Source: a virus. Taken from it: a stretch of 28,710 bases of DNA. The position numbers and the translations under genes are program-made. The notes under the pieces were generated by a model, which saw only the letters and a program-made list of their open reading frames with translations, did no database searches and was not told where the DNA came from. Shown piece after piece: positions 16,266-24,744 of the stretch (within the stretch, counting starts at the first letter, position 1; every line of letters starts with the position of its first letter). The stretch covers positions 1 through 28,710 of IMG/VR virus record IMGVR_UViG_3300006754_000108, one strand, 5' to 3'.

Positions 16266-16959
16266 TCTTTTCGGCGATGACATCGGATCTGTTGAGTACA
16301 TCACTCATATGGGTAACGATCTGAGTGTTGTGAACGCCGCCCGCGTTTCATTCGGCGCAGAAAAAGAAGAGCTGGATGAGAAAGATATTAAGCTTATTAA
16401 ATATCTCATGAAACACAACCACACTAGCCCTTTTGAGCATTGCACAATCACTTTTCGATTTGTAGTACCATTGTTCGTTAGGAGTCAACATCACCGCCCT
16501 AGGACATGGGCATTTTCGCTCATCAGCCGCAGATATACCTCAACTGATATGCAGTTTTATAATCCGGCCGCATTTCGAAGTCAACATGAATCAAACAGGC
16601 AAGCTAGTAATGAAGATGTGATTGACCCAACGTTAAACTCTTCTTACATGGGAATCGGCTTTGAGAAAGCATCTAATGCTGTAAAGATGCACAGCTCTAG
16701 AAGTTTGAGCTTATACAACGCCCTATTAGACGCAGGGATTTGTAGGGAGCAAGCTAGAGGTGTGCTTCCTCAAAACCTCTATACCCAATACTATGGCACA
16801 ACAAATCTTCATAATTTGTTAAAGTTTATTAGCTTGAGAATACACGAAGGTGCTCAATGGGAAATACAACAAGTAGCCAAAGCATGCTTAAATGTCGCCC
16901 TTATCCATTACCCTGTTGTGACAGAGACTTACATTCAAAAATATATATCGGAGAAATGA
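16255..16959 (+). CDS. thyX: Flavin-dependent thymidylate synthase ThyX
   Basis: Converts dUMP to dTMP with FAD, NADPH and methylenetetrahydrofolate. 234 residues, a normal ThyX length. N-terminal VVNAARVSFG, then KHNHTSPFEHCTITFRF, then the signature region FVRSQHHRPRTWAFSLISRR (74-93), and later REQARGVLPQNLYT and LRIHEGAQWEIQQVA. These match ThyX throughout. The RHRx7S signature is RPRx7S here (R81-P82-R83, S91), and the usual SxNE that follows is changed, an uncommon variation around the flavin site. The ribosome binding site AAGAGGG is 4 nt before the ATG. It pairs functionally with the dUTPase and the reductase. The stop lies one base before the lipoprotein GTG. Confidence 0.9.
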   Translation: MKIDLFGDDIGSVEYITHMGNDLSVVNAARVSFGAEKEELDEKDIKLIKYLMKHNHTSPFEHCTITFRFVVPLFVRSQHHRPRTWAFSLISRRYTSTDMQFYNPAAFRSQHESNRQASNEDVIDPTLNSSYMGIGFEKASNAVKMHSSRSLSLYNALLDAGICREQARGVLPQNLYTQYYGTTNLHNLLKFISLRIHEGAQWEIQQVAKACLNVALIHYPVVTETYIQKYISEK

Positions 16960-16960
16960 C

Positions 16961-19150
16961 GTGAAAAAGTTATTATTATTTTCAGTTTTAACATTGGCCT
17001 GTTCCGCGGAAACAATATCATTTACGGAACCCCCACGAGATGGCGCCATTTCGGTACCACAAGATTCACAGGCACCCGACTATCATGTTATTGATTCTTC
17101 CGTTCGGCCGCCAATTATTGATGCATCACCCCCGGTGCTTCCATGCCAAAATTTGGATGTTTCGGATCATGAAAAGTACTGCTTGTGTCTCCCTCAATGT
17201 TGTGAAACACAAGAGTGGTATTGTCCTCCTACCCCAGACCAGACGATTCAATCTATGCAGGTTGTCCTAGAGGTGTGCGATGAAGAGGAGGTATCTTGTG
17301 TTTTCGGTGAGGATGAAGACTGCCCACCACCACAAATAATCCATAGGAGTCCATGCCAGGTTACTCATGAATGTCCCCCCGGTTCGACGAGAGATTTTTT
17401 ACGCTGGTTTGAGTGCCAACTGGAAGACGGCACATTCGGCCGTCAACGCGTCTTATGTGATAAGGGGGTGGTTGTCCATGGTCCTTGTACTTCTTGTGAC
17501 CCAGAAGTCTGTGATGGCATCGACAACGATTGTGATGACCGTATCGATGAAGACCCAATCCTCTGTGAGGACGAATGTGGCCCCGGAGTCGGCCTTTGCC
17601 AGAATGGGGTGTTGGTGGAATGTGTTAACAGGGATCCAGAAGAAGAAATTTGTAATTTTATCGATGATGACTGCGACGGAGAGATAGATGAAGATCAACG
17701 GAATGACTGCGATGGTTGTGGGGAACTCCCTTTGGAAGTTTGCGACAGCGTCGATAACGATTGTGACGGAAGGACTGATGAGTCTCTTTTACGAGAGTGC
17801 GAGACACAATGTAACCGCGGCCTTGAAACGTGTATCAACGGTCGATGGGGTTCCTGTACCGCACGTCAGCCAGTTCAAGAAATATGCGACGGCTTAGACA
17901 ATGACTGTGATGGCATCCCAGATGAAGGCATTAACTGTCTATGCACAATAGACCAAGTTGGGGTACTCATCCCCTGCGCTGAGCCGCCTTTATTCTGTGG
18001 GATGGGCTTTAAAACTTGTCAATGCCGCGACGTGGACTGTCAAATAATCGAGCTAACTCCCTGTCTGGCACTCTGTGTTTATCTCCCTGAGCGTGAGGGG
18101 GAAGAATGTCATCCTGGCATTGGTCGTCCCGTGGAGCCTGAAATATGTAATAATTTTGACGAAGACTGCGACAACCTGGTTGATGAACAGCTCACTCAAG
18201 CATGCTATACGGGTCCCCCTGGCACTATAAATGTGGGGATTTGCCTACCTGGAGAGCAGTCTTGCGTCGAGGGACAGTGGGGTGGCCCCAACGGAGACGG
18301 CCGTTGGACTGAAAATATTTGCAGCGGCGAAATTATACCAGCCGAAGAAGTCTGCGATGGTGCTGATAACGATTGCGACGGCGAGAACGATTACGGAGAG
18401 GACTTGCACCCAACCGATATCCTGTTAATTATTGACACTAGCGGTTCAATGAGTGGTGAAATTAGAGCAGTTACTGCAGCTCTATCCCGTTTCGGCCAGC
18501 ATTTCGCCGCAGAAGATGCAATCCATTGGGGCCTCATCATCGGCCCAACACGAGCACCCAATCCGGACTTTCCAGGCTCAGACCATGAGGTTCTAACACG
18601 CGTGTCGGATATCGCACCATTTCAGCAGTTCTTTGACGCATTTGTAAATTTGGACCCTTTGACTTTTGATGGGGGTTTCGAGATGCTCATGGACGCAGTA
18701 ATGTTATCTTTGAGAAACCTTAGCCCACTGCATGTTGACCTCGCCGCACGCAATTGGATCAGGGGAGTAGTATCGGTCCCTGAAAAGGATAATTTTATTA
18801 TTAACTGGCGTCGGAATACGGACCGAATCATTATCGTCTTTACTGACGAGAATGAGCAGTCTTATTTCAACCCGCCGTTTCATCGTAACGACCTTACTAA
18901 CGCGCTCGCTGCGGCACCAAACACAAAATTATACACTTTCGCTTTGGCCTTCTATTTCTGGGATGAGTTCGCGATTGCCACTGGCGGTAGAAATTTTGAC
19001 CTTACTTCTCGTGCTGGCCAAATGTACGATAATTTAATGTCGATTATAGATGAAATATGTCTGCCACAACCGGGAGAACAAGCTGGTTTTAGGAGGATTC
19101 CGCAGAGTGTAGTGAAATACCAGTTTGCTTCTGAATTGATGTGTTTTTAG
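16961..19150 (+). CDS. Lipoprotein with six MopE-type metal-binding repeats and a VWA domain
   Basis: 729 residues from a GTG start with GGAG (16950-16953) inside the end of thyX. A signal peptide MKKLLLFSVLTLAC gives a lipoprotein cysteine at C14. The next 470 residues are extremely rich in Cys and Asp and carry six copies of a CDxxDNDCDGxxDE motif, at about residues 183, 230, 260, 308, 396 and 464, matching the putative metal-binding (MopE) motif. A C-terminal von Willebrand factor A domain (486-715) has a complete MIDAS start, D492-T-S494-G-S496. Such proteins are surface adhesion or metal-binding proteins of bacteria, notably Myxococcota-like groups. Inside a phage metabolic operon it is unexpected; a role at the host cell surface, such as superinfection exclusion, is speculation. 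Confidence 0.85.
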   Translation: MKKLLLFSVLTLACSAETISFTEPPRDGAISVPQDSQAPDYHVIDSSVRPPIIDASPPVLPCQNLDVSDHEKYCLCLPQCCETQEWYCPPTPDQTIQSMQVVLEVCDEEEVSCVFGEDEDCPPPQIIHRSPCQVTHECPPGSTRDFLRWFECQLEDGTFGRQRVLCDKGVVVHGPCTSCDPEVCDGIDNDCDDRIDEDPILCEDECGPGVGLCQNGVLVECVNRDPEEEICNFIDDDCDGEIDEDQRNDCDGCGELPLEVCDSVDNDCDGRTDESLLRECETQCNRGLETCINGRWGSCTARQPVQEICDGLDNDCDGIPDEGINCLCTIDQVGVLIPCAEPPLFCGMGFKTCQCRDVDCQIIELTPCLALCVYLPEREGEECHPGIGRPVEPEICNNFDEDCDNLVDEQLTQACYTGPPGTINVGICLPGEQSCVEGQWGGPNGDGRWTENICSGEIIPAEEVCDGADNDCDGENDYGEDLHPTDILLIIDTSGSMSGEIRAVTAALSRFGQHFAAEDAIHWGLIIGPTRAPNPDFPGSDHEVLTRVSDIAPFQQFFDAFVNLDPLTFDGGFEMLMDAVMLSLRNLSPLHVDLAARNWIRGVVSVPEKDNFIINWRRNTDRIIIVFTDENEQSYFNPPFHRNDLTNALAAAPNTKLYTFALAFYFWDEFAIATGGRNFDLTSRAGQMYDNLMSIIDEICLPQPGEQAGFRRIPQSVVKYQFASELMCF

Positions 19151-19926
19151 AGAAGGTTGTTATTGGGCACACCCCAGAATCTGTGGCATATGCTTATCTT
19201 AACGGGTGTTACCACATACAGAGTACAAGTTTCCAGCCTCTCTTCTTCGAAGAATATAAAGATTTCTCTTTTTTTGGCACAAAAAACAAAAGCCAGATCT
19301 GGCAGAAGTTTAAACTGTGGCTTGGTTTGCTAGCTAAGAATATAGATTATCCAGATTTGGAGCGAATTCGCCTGCAGGACAATAAGGTGAGATTGTTTGG
19401 CGATAGCCTATTGGCGGAGTTTGAATTCGAAAAATGTTATATATTTGAAAGCTTAAATGTGACACACGAAAATAAGATACAAGAAACCAAACCTCAAGTT
19501 TATAAGGTCATCGACGATTTTACCATTTCGCGAATAGGGAAAGACGTCACACATATAGATCCAGTGTATACGAAGGACAGTCTCTTGAGGGAATCGTACT
19601 TCTACAACTCTTTAAGGGTTGACGGAGCAAAATTTGTGACGGATGCGGTGACAGCCTCTTATCTTACAAAGAAGCAGCTTTATGATTTTGAATATTCAGA
19701 CACAATGGCTAACTTCAAACTCAAGAGCCAGCTGAATTCCAGGGGCTATATCGGCCGCAAAGAGAAGGGCAAGTATAAGAATGGGACAGACATCTATAAA
19801 AAGTTTATAATAAAACATATTAAGCGATATGTGTTGGAACAAGATTCATGCAAATATTTGGATACACAAAACATAAAGTTTTTAACCGCAAGCATGCAGG
19901 ATCTCTTTAATGCAGCCGGCTCCTAA
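19141..19926 (+). CDS. Conserved phage protein of unknown function, Rossmann-like N-terminus
   Basis: 261 residues, GTG start at 19141 overlapping the lipoprotein end by 10 nt; no other good start exists and no Shine-Dalgarno is close, so the start is uncertain. The N-terminus KVVIGHTPESVAYAYLNG (5-22) looks like the first strand and turn of a nucleotide-binding Rossmann-like domain. The C-terminal third has a motif rich in charged and aromatic residues, YDFEYSDTMANFKLKSQLNS then RGYIGRKEKG, followed by a basic helix. From memory, proteins with such a C-terminal motif occur in marine myoviruses as unknowns. It overlaps the nucleotidyltransferase-like gene by 17 nt, so the two probably act together. 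Confidence 0.5.
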   Translation: MFLEKVVIGHTPESVAYAYLNGCYHIQSTSFQPLFFEEYKDFSFFGTKNKSQIWQKFKLWLGLLAKNIDYPDLERIRLQDNKVRLFGDSLLAEFEFEKCYIFESLNVTHENKIQETKPQVYKVIDDFTISRIGKDVTHIDPVYTKDSLLRESYFYNSLRVDGAKFVTDAVTASYLTKKQLYDFEYSDTMANFKLKSQLNSRGYIGRKEKGKYKNGTDIYKKFIIKHIKRYVLEQDSCKYLDTQNIKFLTASMQDLFNAAGS

Positions 19927-20743
19927 AAGTCGAATCCTGGCTGGCATAATACCCATCACAGGTCGAGAAAATACTCTTGGCCTTCCATGGGATGACTGCT
20001 TGCAGCCGCTCTCTTATGAAGTTACAGCATTAGAGCGTTCAGTATACGAGTGTGCTGTTATGAATTGTGATTCCATCTGGATTATATGCAATGATGATAC
20101 AGCCCCACTGATAAAGAAAAGAATAGGAGATTATGTCTTAAACCCAAACATATATGATGATTGGAGATTTAAGAAATATCCGAAAGCACAAAAGAAATAT
20201 ATTCCAGTTTTTTATACGCCGGTATTGCAGAAGGATCGAAACAGGAAGGATACCTTGGGCTGGTCGATTATCCATGGTGCACTGACTGCTTTTATTGTAT
20301 CAAAGAAGATATCCAAATGGGTCGCTCCAACAAATTACTATGTTTCTTTTCCATACGGCATATATGATGTCAGGGCTCTTAAGAGCGCCAGAGCAGATAT
20401 AAGATCAGGGAAAAGCTATTACGGCTCGTATCAAGGGAAGACAGTGAGAGATAATCTGTATTTGCCATTTAGCTTTACCCCAGAAGACTGGTTAGAGCTT
20501 CGCAGAGGAGTCAATGAAAAGAATACAGGAGGGAGTAGAGATCTCTCTATAGAAGAACGCTGGTCTGCAAAGAATTTTACACTTGACAAAATCTTTAATA
20601 ATGATAGAATAGATATAGATAAGAAAATAGAGATAGAAGAATATTACACACTTGATTCCTGGGCAGAGTTAAGAGAATATTATAAATCAGATTTAATAAT
20701 TAAGAAAATGCCAAAGTCTATGGCAAAACCATTCACCTTATAG
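19910..20743 (+). CDS. Nucleotidyltransferase-like (GT-A fold) protein
   Basis: 277 residues. The N-terminus ILAGIIPITGRENTLGLPW (9-27), followed by LQPLSYEVTALERSVYECAV and DSIWIICNDD (54-63), has the order of a sugar-phosphate nucleotidyltransferase: a glycine-rich first loop, a PL motif, a helix and a second strand ending in acidic residues that bind metal. The usual GGxGTRL-PxxxPK signature is not conserved, so the substrate cannot be named and activity is uncertain. Later aromatic-rich segments (around NYYVSFPYGIYD) may form the substrate side. It overlaps the preceding gene. A role in capping, sugar or base modification is possible. A promoter-like site lies in its 3' end. Confidence 0.5.
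   Translation: MQPAPKSRILAGIIPITGRENTLGLPWDDCLQPLSYEVTALERSVYECAVMNCDSIWIICNDDTAPLIKKRIGDYVLNPNIYDDWRFKKYPKAQKKYIPVFYTPVLQKDRNRKDTLGWSIIHGALTAFIVSKKISKWVAPTNYYVSFPYGIYDVRALKSARADIRSGKSYYGSYQGKTVRDNLYLPFSFTPEDWLELRRGVNEKNTGGSRDLSIEERWSAKNFTLDKIFNNDRIDIDKKIEIEEYYTLDSWAELREYYKSDLIIKKMPKSMAKPFTL
20583..20610 (+). promoter_or_regulatory. Possible sigma-70 promoter in the end of the nucleotidyltransferase-like gene
   Basis: TTGACA at 20583-20588, 16-nt spacer, TAGAAT at 20605-20610, with TG one base before the -10 (extended -10 form). It would drive the 70-residue gene at 20756 and the polymerase. Confidence 0.5.
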
Positions 20744-20755
20744 GAATACAATACA

Positions 20756-20968
20756 ATGAAAGAAAATAAAAGTTTATCAATCGAAGAACGCTATAACGAT
20801 TTGTCAGATTTGACAAAGGAAGATATCGGCTTCCCTTCCACATATTTATGCTTGACAAATGCTCAAGAGTCGTTTATACTGGATATATTAAGTGGTCATG
20901 AGAAAGCCATCAAAGAAGAATTATCCTCACTTTTAGGGGAAATGAAAGAATTAGTAGATGACATCTAG
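20756..20968 (+). CDS. Small acidic helical protein, unknown
   Basis: 70 residues, rich in Glu, Leu and Ser, predicted helical, with no recognised motif. TAGGAATAC just upstream supplies a ribosome binding site. It overlaps the DnaE-type polymerase start by 11 nt, so it may be a small partner of the polymerase or only a translational leader for it. A consensus promoter lies within its coding sequence. Confidence 0.5.
   Translation: MKENKSLSIEERYNDLSDLTKEDIGFPSTYLCLTNAQESFILDILSGHEKAIKEELSSLLGEMKELVDDI
20852..20880 (+). promoter_or_regulatory. Near-consensus sigma-70 promoter upstream of the DnaE-type polymerase
   Basis: TTGACA at 20852-20857, 17-nt spacer, TATACT at 20875-20880 (11 of 12 bases). 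It lies inside the small 70-residue gene and about 70 nt before the polymerase start codon, in the right place to drive polymerase expression separately. Confidence 0.6.
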
Positions 20969-23900
20969 AACAAAATCAAACATCCCATTCGTGGGACTTC
21001 ACGCGCACTCTGTCGCAGGCTCGCCATTCGACGCGCTAGGGTACCCAGCAGAGCATATGGACTTTGCCTACAAAAATGGTATGAATGCTCTGGCTTTGAC
21101 TGACCATGGTAATGCCAACGGCCTTGCTGGCCAAGTGCTTCACGCCAAGAAAATGTTAAAGGATGGCAAAGACTTCAAGCCAATCTTCGGTGTCGAAGCT
21201 TACTTCATTCCTTCCGTCGCGAAATGGAAGGAAGAATATGAAAATATCAAAGCTGCAGCCAAAAATAAATCAGAATATGAAGCTGGCAAATCTGGTACCA
21301 CCATCGAGAACGAGGCCTCAAAAAAGAAGATGAAGTCTGTGCTGAACCGAAGACGACATATGATTCTTCTTGCGCAGAACCAAGAAGGCCTCCAAAACAT
21401 ATTTAAAATGATCTCTTCTTCTTATGCGGGCAACAACTTTTACCGGTTTCCCCGTGTGGACTATGCGCTCCTTAGAAAATATAATAAGGGTGTCATTGCA
21501 GCTAGTGCTTGCCTAGGTGGCGTGTATGCTGGAAACTACTGGGAAAATAGGGATGAAGGAGCTGACGCCATTCTCGATGCAATGAGAGAAACAACCCAGA
21601 AGATGCAATCCATCTTTGGCGACCGTTGGTACGGAGAACTGCAATGGAACAGCATCCCTGAGCAGCACGAGTTAAACCAATATATAATTCAGATGCATCA
21701 TGAGTTTGGCATTGAGTTAATTTCAACGGCCGATTCACATTATTATGATCCGGATGCCTGGAAAGACCGCGAGCTGTATAAGCGCCTCGGTTGGCTTGGA
21801 AGGGGCAAACCAGATTATTTATCTGACGAACTGCCAAATTCTGTTGAAGAAATCGGATATGAGTTATACCCAAAGAATGGTGACCAAATGTGGGAATCCT
21901 ACCAGAGGTATGCCAAAGGGGCCAAGGCTGAATACAATGATAAAATAGTGCGTGACTCGATTGAGAGAACGTATAACATCGCTCATGAACGCATCGAAAC
22001 CTTTCTACCAGACAACAAGGTAAGGCTTCCCAGCTTCGTCGTGCCAGAAGGCTCTACAGCAGGCCAAACCTTGGCTGCGCTCTGCGTAGAGGGCGCACGA
22101 ACCCTAGGGCTAGGGGAGAACAAAGAATACACGGAGAGGCTTGAATACGAGGTCGCAATCATTGAATCCCGCGGCTTCTCAAAATACTTTCTGACGATGA
22201 AAGCAATTGCGGATATTGCTGTAGGGCGACAACTTGTCGGTCCAGGTAGAGGCAGCGCTGCTGGCTCCTTGGTTTCTTATATCTTAGGAATCACACAAGT
22301 CGACCCGATTAAATATGGCCTACAGTTTGAACGCTTCCTGACAAAGGGAGGCACAGGCTATCCGGACATTGATTATGATGTCTCTGAGCCTATGCTTCTC
22401 AAAGAGTATTTAATTGAAGAGTGGGGTGATGATACTGTTGTCCCAATCACAAACTGGAATACGCTGCAACTTAGATCTCTGATAAAAGACATATCAAAGT
22501 TTTATGGAATTGAATTTACAGAGGTGAATAATGTAACCAGCAAGATGGTTTATGAGGCCACCCCGTTAGCGAAGAAAGCACATGGCATTACAGCAGGAGT
22601 ATATGCCCCGACCTTTGAAGAGCTGATGCTATATTCAGAGACACTTCAGGCCTTCCTGAAGAAATACCCACACATCAAAACCCATGTAGAGAAGTTATAC
22701 GGGCAGACTAGATCAGCCAGCCGACATGCTGGTGGAGTTGTGGTGGGAGAACGATTAAACGAATGGATGCCACTTATTAATAGTGGAGGCGTCCGCCAAA
22801 CACCTTGGAGTGAGGGACAAAATGTTAGACATCTGGAACCAATGGGCTTTATTAAGTTTGATATACTGGGACTGGCTTCTTTGCGAATGGTTGAGGGTGC
22901 TATAGAGCGCATACTTCAAAGGCATCATGATGTCGAAAATCCAACGTTTGAGCAAGTGAGAGCTTTTTATGATGAACACTTGCACCCAGACAAGATTGAT
23001 TTAAGTGATAGTGAAGTCTGGAAGAATGTTTTCCACAAAGGAAAGTGGGCTGGTATTTTCCAGTTTACTGAAACAGGCGCACAATCATTCTGTAAGAACG
23101 CCAAGCCAGATAATATTACTGACTTGGCAGCTATCACTAGCATATACCGACCAGGACCTCTATCGGCCGGCGCGGATAAGATGTTCATCGGCGCCAAACG
23201 TTCACCCGAAGATGTAGAATATTTGAATGATACAGTGAAAAGAGAGACAGAGGAAACTTATGGTTTCTTAATCTTCCAAGAGCAGATAGCAATGCTTGCG
23301 CATAAGTTGGGTAAAGATCTATCCCTAGATGAAGGAAATAAACTTCGTAAACTTTTAACGAAAAAGGGCACTGGCTCGGTTCAAGAGCAGAAGGATAAAA
23401 TCTTTGATAAGTTTCACAAGGGTTGTCTTGAAAAAGGTATCGCATCTCATGACGCAAGAGAGCTATGGAACAAATTTGAGTATTTCTCAGGCTATGGTTT
23501 TAATAAGTCCCATGCAGTTTCATACTGTATACTCTCTTTCCAATGTGCCTGGCTTTTAAATTATTACCCGACTGAGTGGCTTGCAGCCTTTTTAGATAAG
23601 GAGCCCGAGACAAGAAAAGAAAGGGCAATCTCAACTGCAAAGTCTTTTGGCTATAATGTTGAAGCACTAAATGTTAACACTTCTGGTGTGACTTGGGAGA
23701 TAAAAGATGACGGTAGGACACTTGTCCAGCCACTGACTTCAATTAAAGGTTTAGGTAGTGTGGCCATTCAGCAGATTATTAAACATAGACCATTCAATAC
23801 TATCGAAGAGTTCTTGTTTCATGATGAAGTAAAATACTCTAAACTGAATAAGAAAGCACTTGATGCTCTATGCCGGGCCCAAGCCCTCAATGATTTGGTC

Positions 23901-24389
23901 GACGACCGTTTCACCGGTCTGAAGCATTTTTGGCAGGCGGCCGTTACTGATCGGCCAAGAAAGTTAAAGAATCTGGAAGAAAATATTGTAACGTATGCTG
24001 CAGAAGGGGACTTCACAGAAGAGGAGAAATTGGAATATTTAGTTAACCTCACTGGAGTGTTCCCGATAAACTCAGTTATTACTGATGTAGTGAGGAACAA
24101 ACTTGACGAGCTTTATATCCCTCCAATTTCTGAGTATGATGCAGAGTTAGGTGTGACTTGGTTTATTCCAAGAGAATGCAAACTAAAGAAATCAAAAAAT
24201 GGTAAGAATTTCTATGTCGTCAAAGTTATTGACGACAACAACGAAACCAATACAATCAGATGTTGGGCAGTAGATCCGAAGAGGGATGTTGTCCACATCA
24301 ATCGTCCATATATGGCAAGACTTAACTATGACCCAAACTGGGGGTTCTCAACCTTCAGCGTAAGAAGAATGTTTAAACTATTAGCATAA
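20958..24389 (+). CDS. dnaE: Family C DNA polymerase (DnaE-type alpha subunit) with PHP domain
   Basis: A full-length 1143-residue alpha subunit. The N-terminal PHP domain has H15-x-H17, D49-H50 and E80, later C185, and D259 and H261 in a TADSHYY segment, suggesting an intact metal centre. The palm has GPGRGSAAGS (428-437), D470/D472/D474 in YPDIDYD and D635 in KFDILGL, the three catalytic positions. Fingers-type motifs RHAGGVVVG, IYRPGPLSAG, FQEQIAML and GYGFNKSHAVSY follow. A helix-hairpin-helix lies near 920-950 and an OB fold at about 1060-1143. Likely the main replicative polymerase. No beta-clamp or epsilon gene is visible here. The start overlaps the small upstream gene. Its co-existence with a family A polymerase in one phage is unusual. 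Confidence 0.95.
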   Translation: MTSRTKSNIPFVGLHAHSVAGSPFDALGYPAEHMDFAYKNGMNALALTDHGNANGLAGQVLHAKKMLKDGKDFKPIFGVEAYFIPSVAKWKEEYENIKAAAKNKSEYEAGKSGTTIENEASKKKMKSVLNRRRHMILLAQNQEGLQNIFKMISSSYAGNNFYRFPRVDYALLRKYNKGVIAASACLGGVYAGNYWENRDEGADAILDAMRETTQKMQSIFGDRWYGELQWNSIPEQHELNQYIIQMHHEFGIELISTADSHYYDPDAWKDRELYKRLGWLGRGKPDYLSDELPNSVEEIGYELYPKNGDQMWESYQRYAKGAKAEYNDKIVRDSIERTYNIAHERIETFLPDNKVRLPSFVVPEGSTAGQTLAALCVEGARTLGLGENKEYTERLEYEVAIIESRGFSKYFLTMKAIADIAVGRQLVGPGRGSAAGSLVSYILGITQVDPIKYGLQFERFLTKGGTGYPDIDYDVSEPMLLKEYLIEEWGDDTVVPITNWNTLQLRSLIKDISKFYGIEFTEVNNVTSKMVYEATPLAKKAHGITAGVYAPTFEELMLYSETLQAFLKKYPHIKTHVEKLYGQTRSASRHAGGVVVGERLNEWMPLINSGGVRQTPWSEGQNVRHLEPMGFIKFDILGLASLRMVEGAIERILQRHHDVENPTFEQVRAFYDEHLHPDKIDLSDSEVWKNVFHKGKWAGIFQFTETGAQSFCKNAKPDNITDLAAITSIYRPGPLSAGADKMFIGAKRSPEDVEYLNDTVKRETEETYGFLIFQEQIAMLAHKLGKDLSLDEGNKLRKLLTKKGTGSVQEQKDKIFDKFHKGCLEKGIASHDARELWNKFEYFSGYGFNKSHAVSYCILSFQCAWLLNYYPTEWLAAFLDKEPETRKERAISTAKSFGYNVEALNVNTSGVTWEIKDDGRTLVQPLTSIKGLGSVAIQQIIKHRPFNTIEEFLFHDEVKYSKLNKKALDALCRAQALNDLVDDRFTGLKHFWQAAVTDRPRKLKNLEENIVTYAAEGDFTEEEKLEYLVNLTGVFPINSVITDVVRNKLDELYIPPISEYDAELGVTWFIPRECKLKKSKNGKNFYVVKVIDDNNETNTIRCWAVDPKRDVVHINRPYMARLNYDPNWGFSTFSVRRMFKLLA

Positions 24390-24399
24390 GGAATAAAAT

Positions 24400-24720
24400 A
24401 TGACAGATTTACCAAAGTTAGTGAGAGACAACATCCCCGGTATTATAATGGCCACAGGCCGTCATTGTCGGTCTCATATTGCAGCTGCTCCGGAATTTGA
24501 GCAAAGGCTAAAAGAGAAGATGTATGAAGAGACCGAAGAGCTATATGAATCTCCATCGCTTTCAGAAGCCGCAGATGTTTATGAAGTGTTTTTGGCGATG
24601 TTAAAACAATTTAAACTGAAACTTTCAGATGTTATAACGATATCTGAGCAAAAGAATTCAATAAATGGGGGCTTTTTTCAAGGGGTCATCCTTGACGAGG
24701 TTATAGAGAAAAGTGATTAA
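24400..24720 (+). CDS. MazG/PRA-PH-like nucleoside triphosphate pyrophosphohydrolase
   Basis: 106 residues. It begins with LPKLVRDNIPGII, the KLVRDKIPEII start of small all-alpha MazG-like proteins, and carries the EExxE...ExxD-type metal motif (YEETEELYE, then EAADVYEV) and an NGGFFQGV C-terminal segment. Members hydrolyse (d)NTPs or related compounds to monophosphates, and phage versions are proposed to adjust nucleotide pools or lower host ppGpp. The preceding polymerase stop is 10 nt upstream, with AAGGAAT as ribosome binding site. It sits next to the dUTPase, another pool-sanitising enzyme. Confidence 0.75.
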   Translation: MTDLPKLVRDNIPGIIMATGRHCRSHIAAAPEFEQRLKEKMYEETEELYESPSLSEAADVYEVFLAMLKQFKLKLSDVITISEQKNSINGGFFQGVILDEVIEKSD

Positions 24721-24744
24721 ACTATTAACACAAGGACTAGAATA

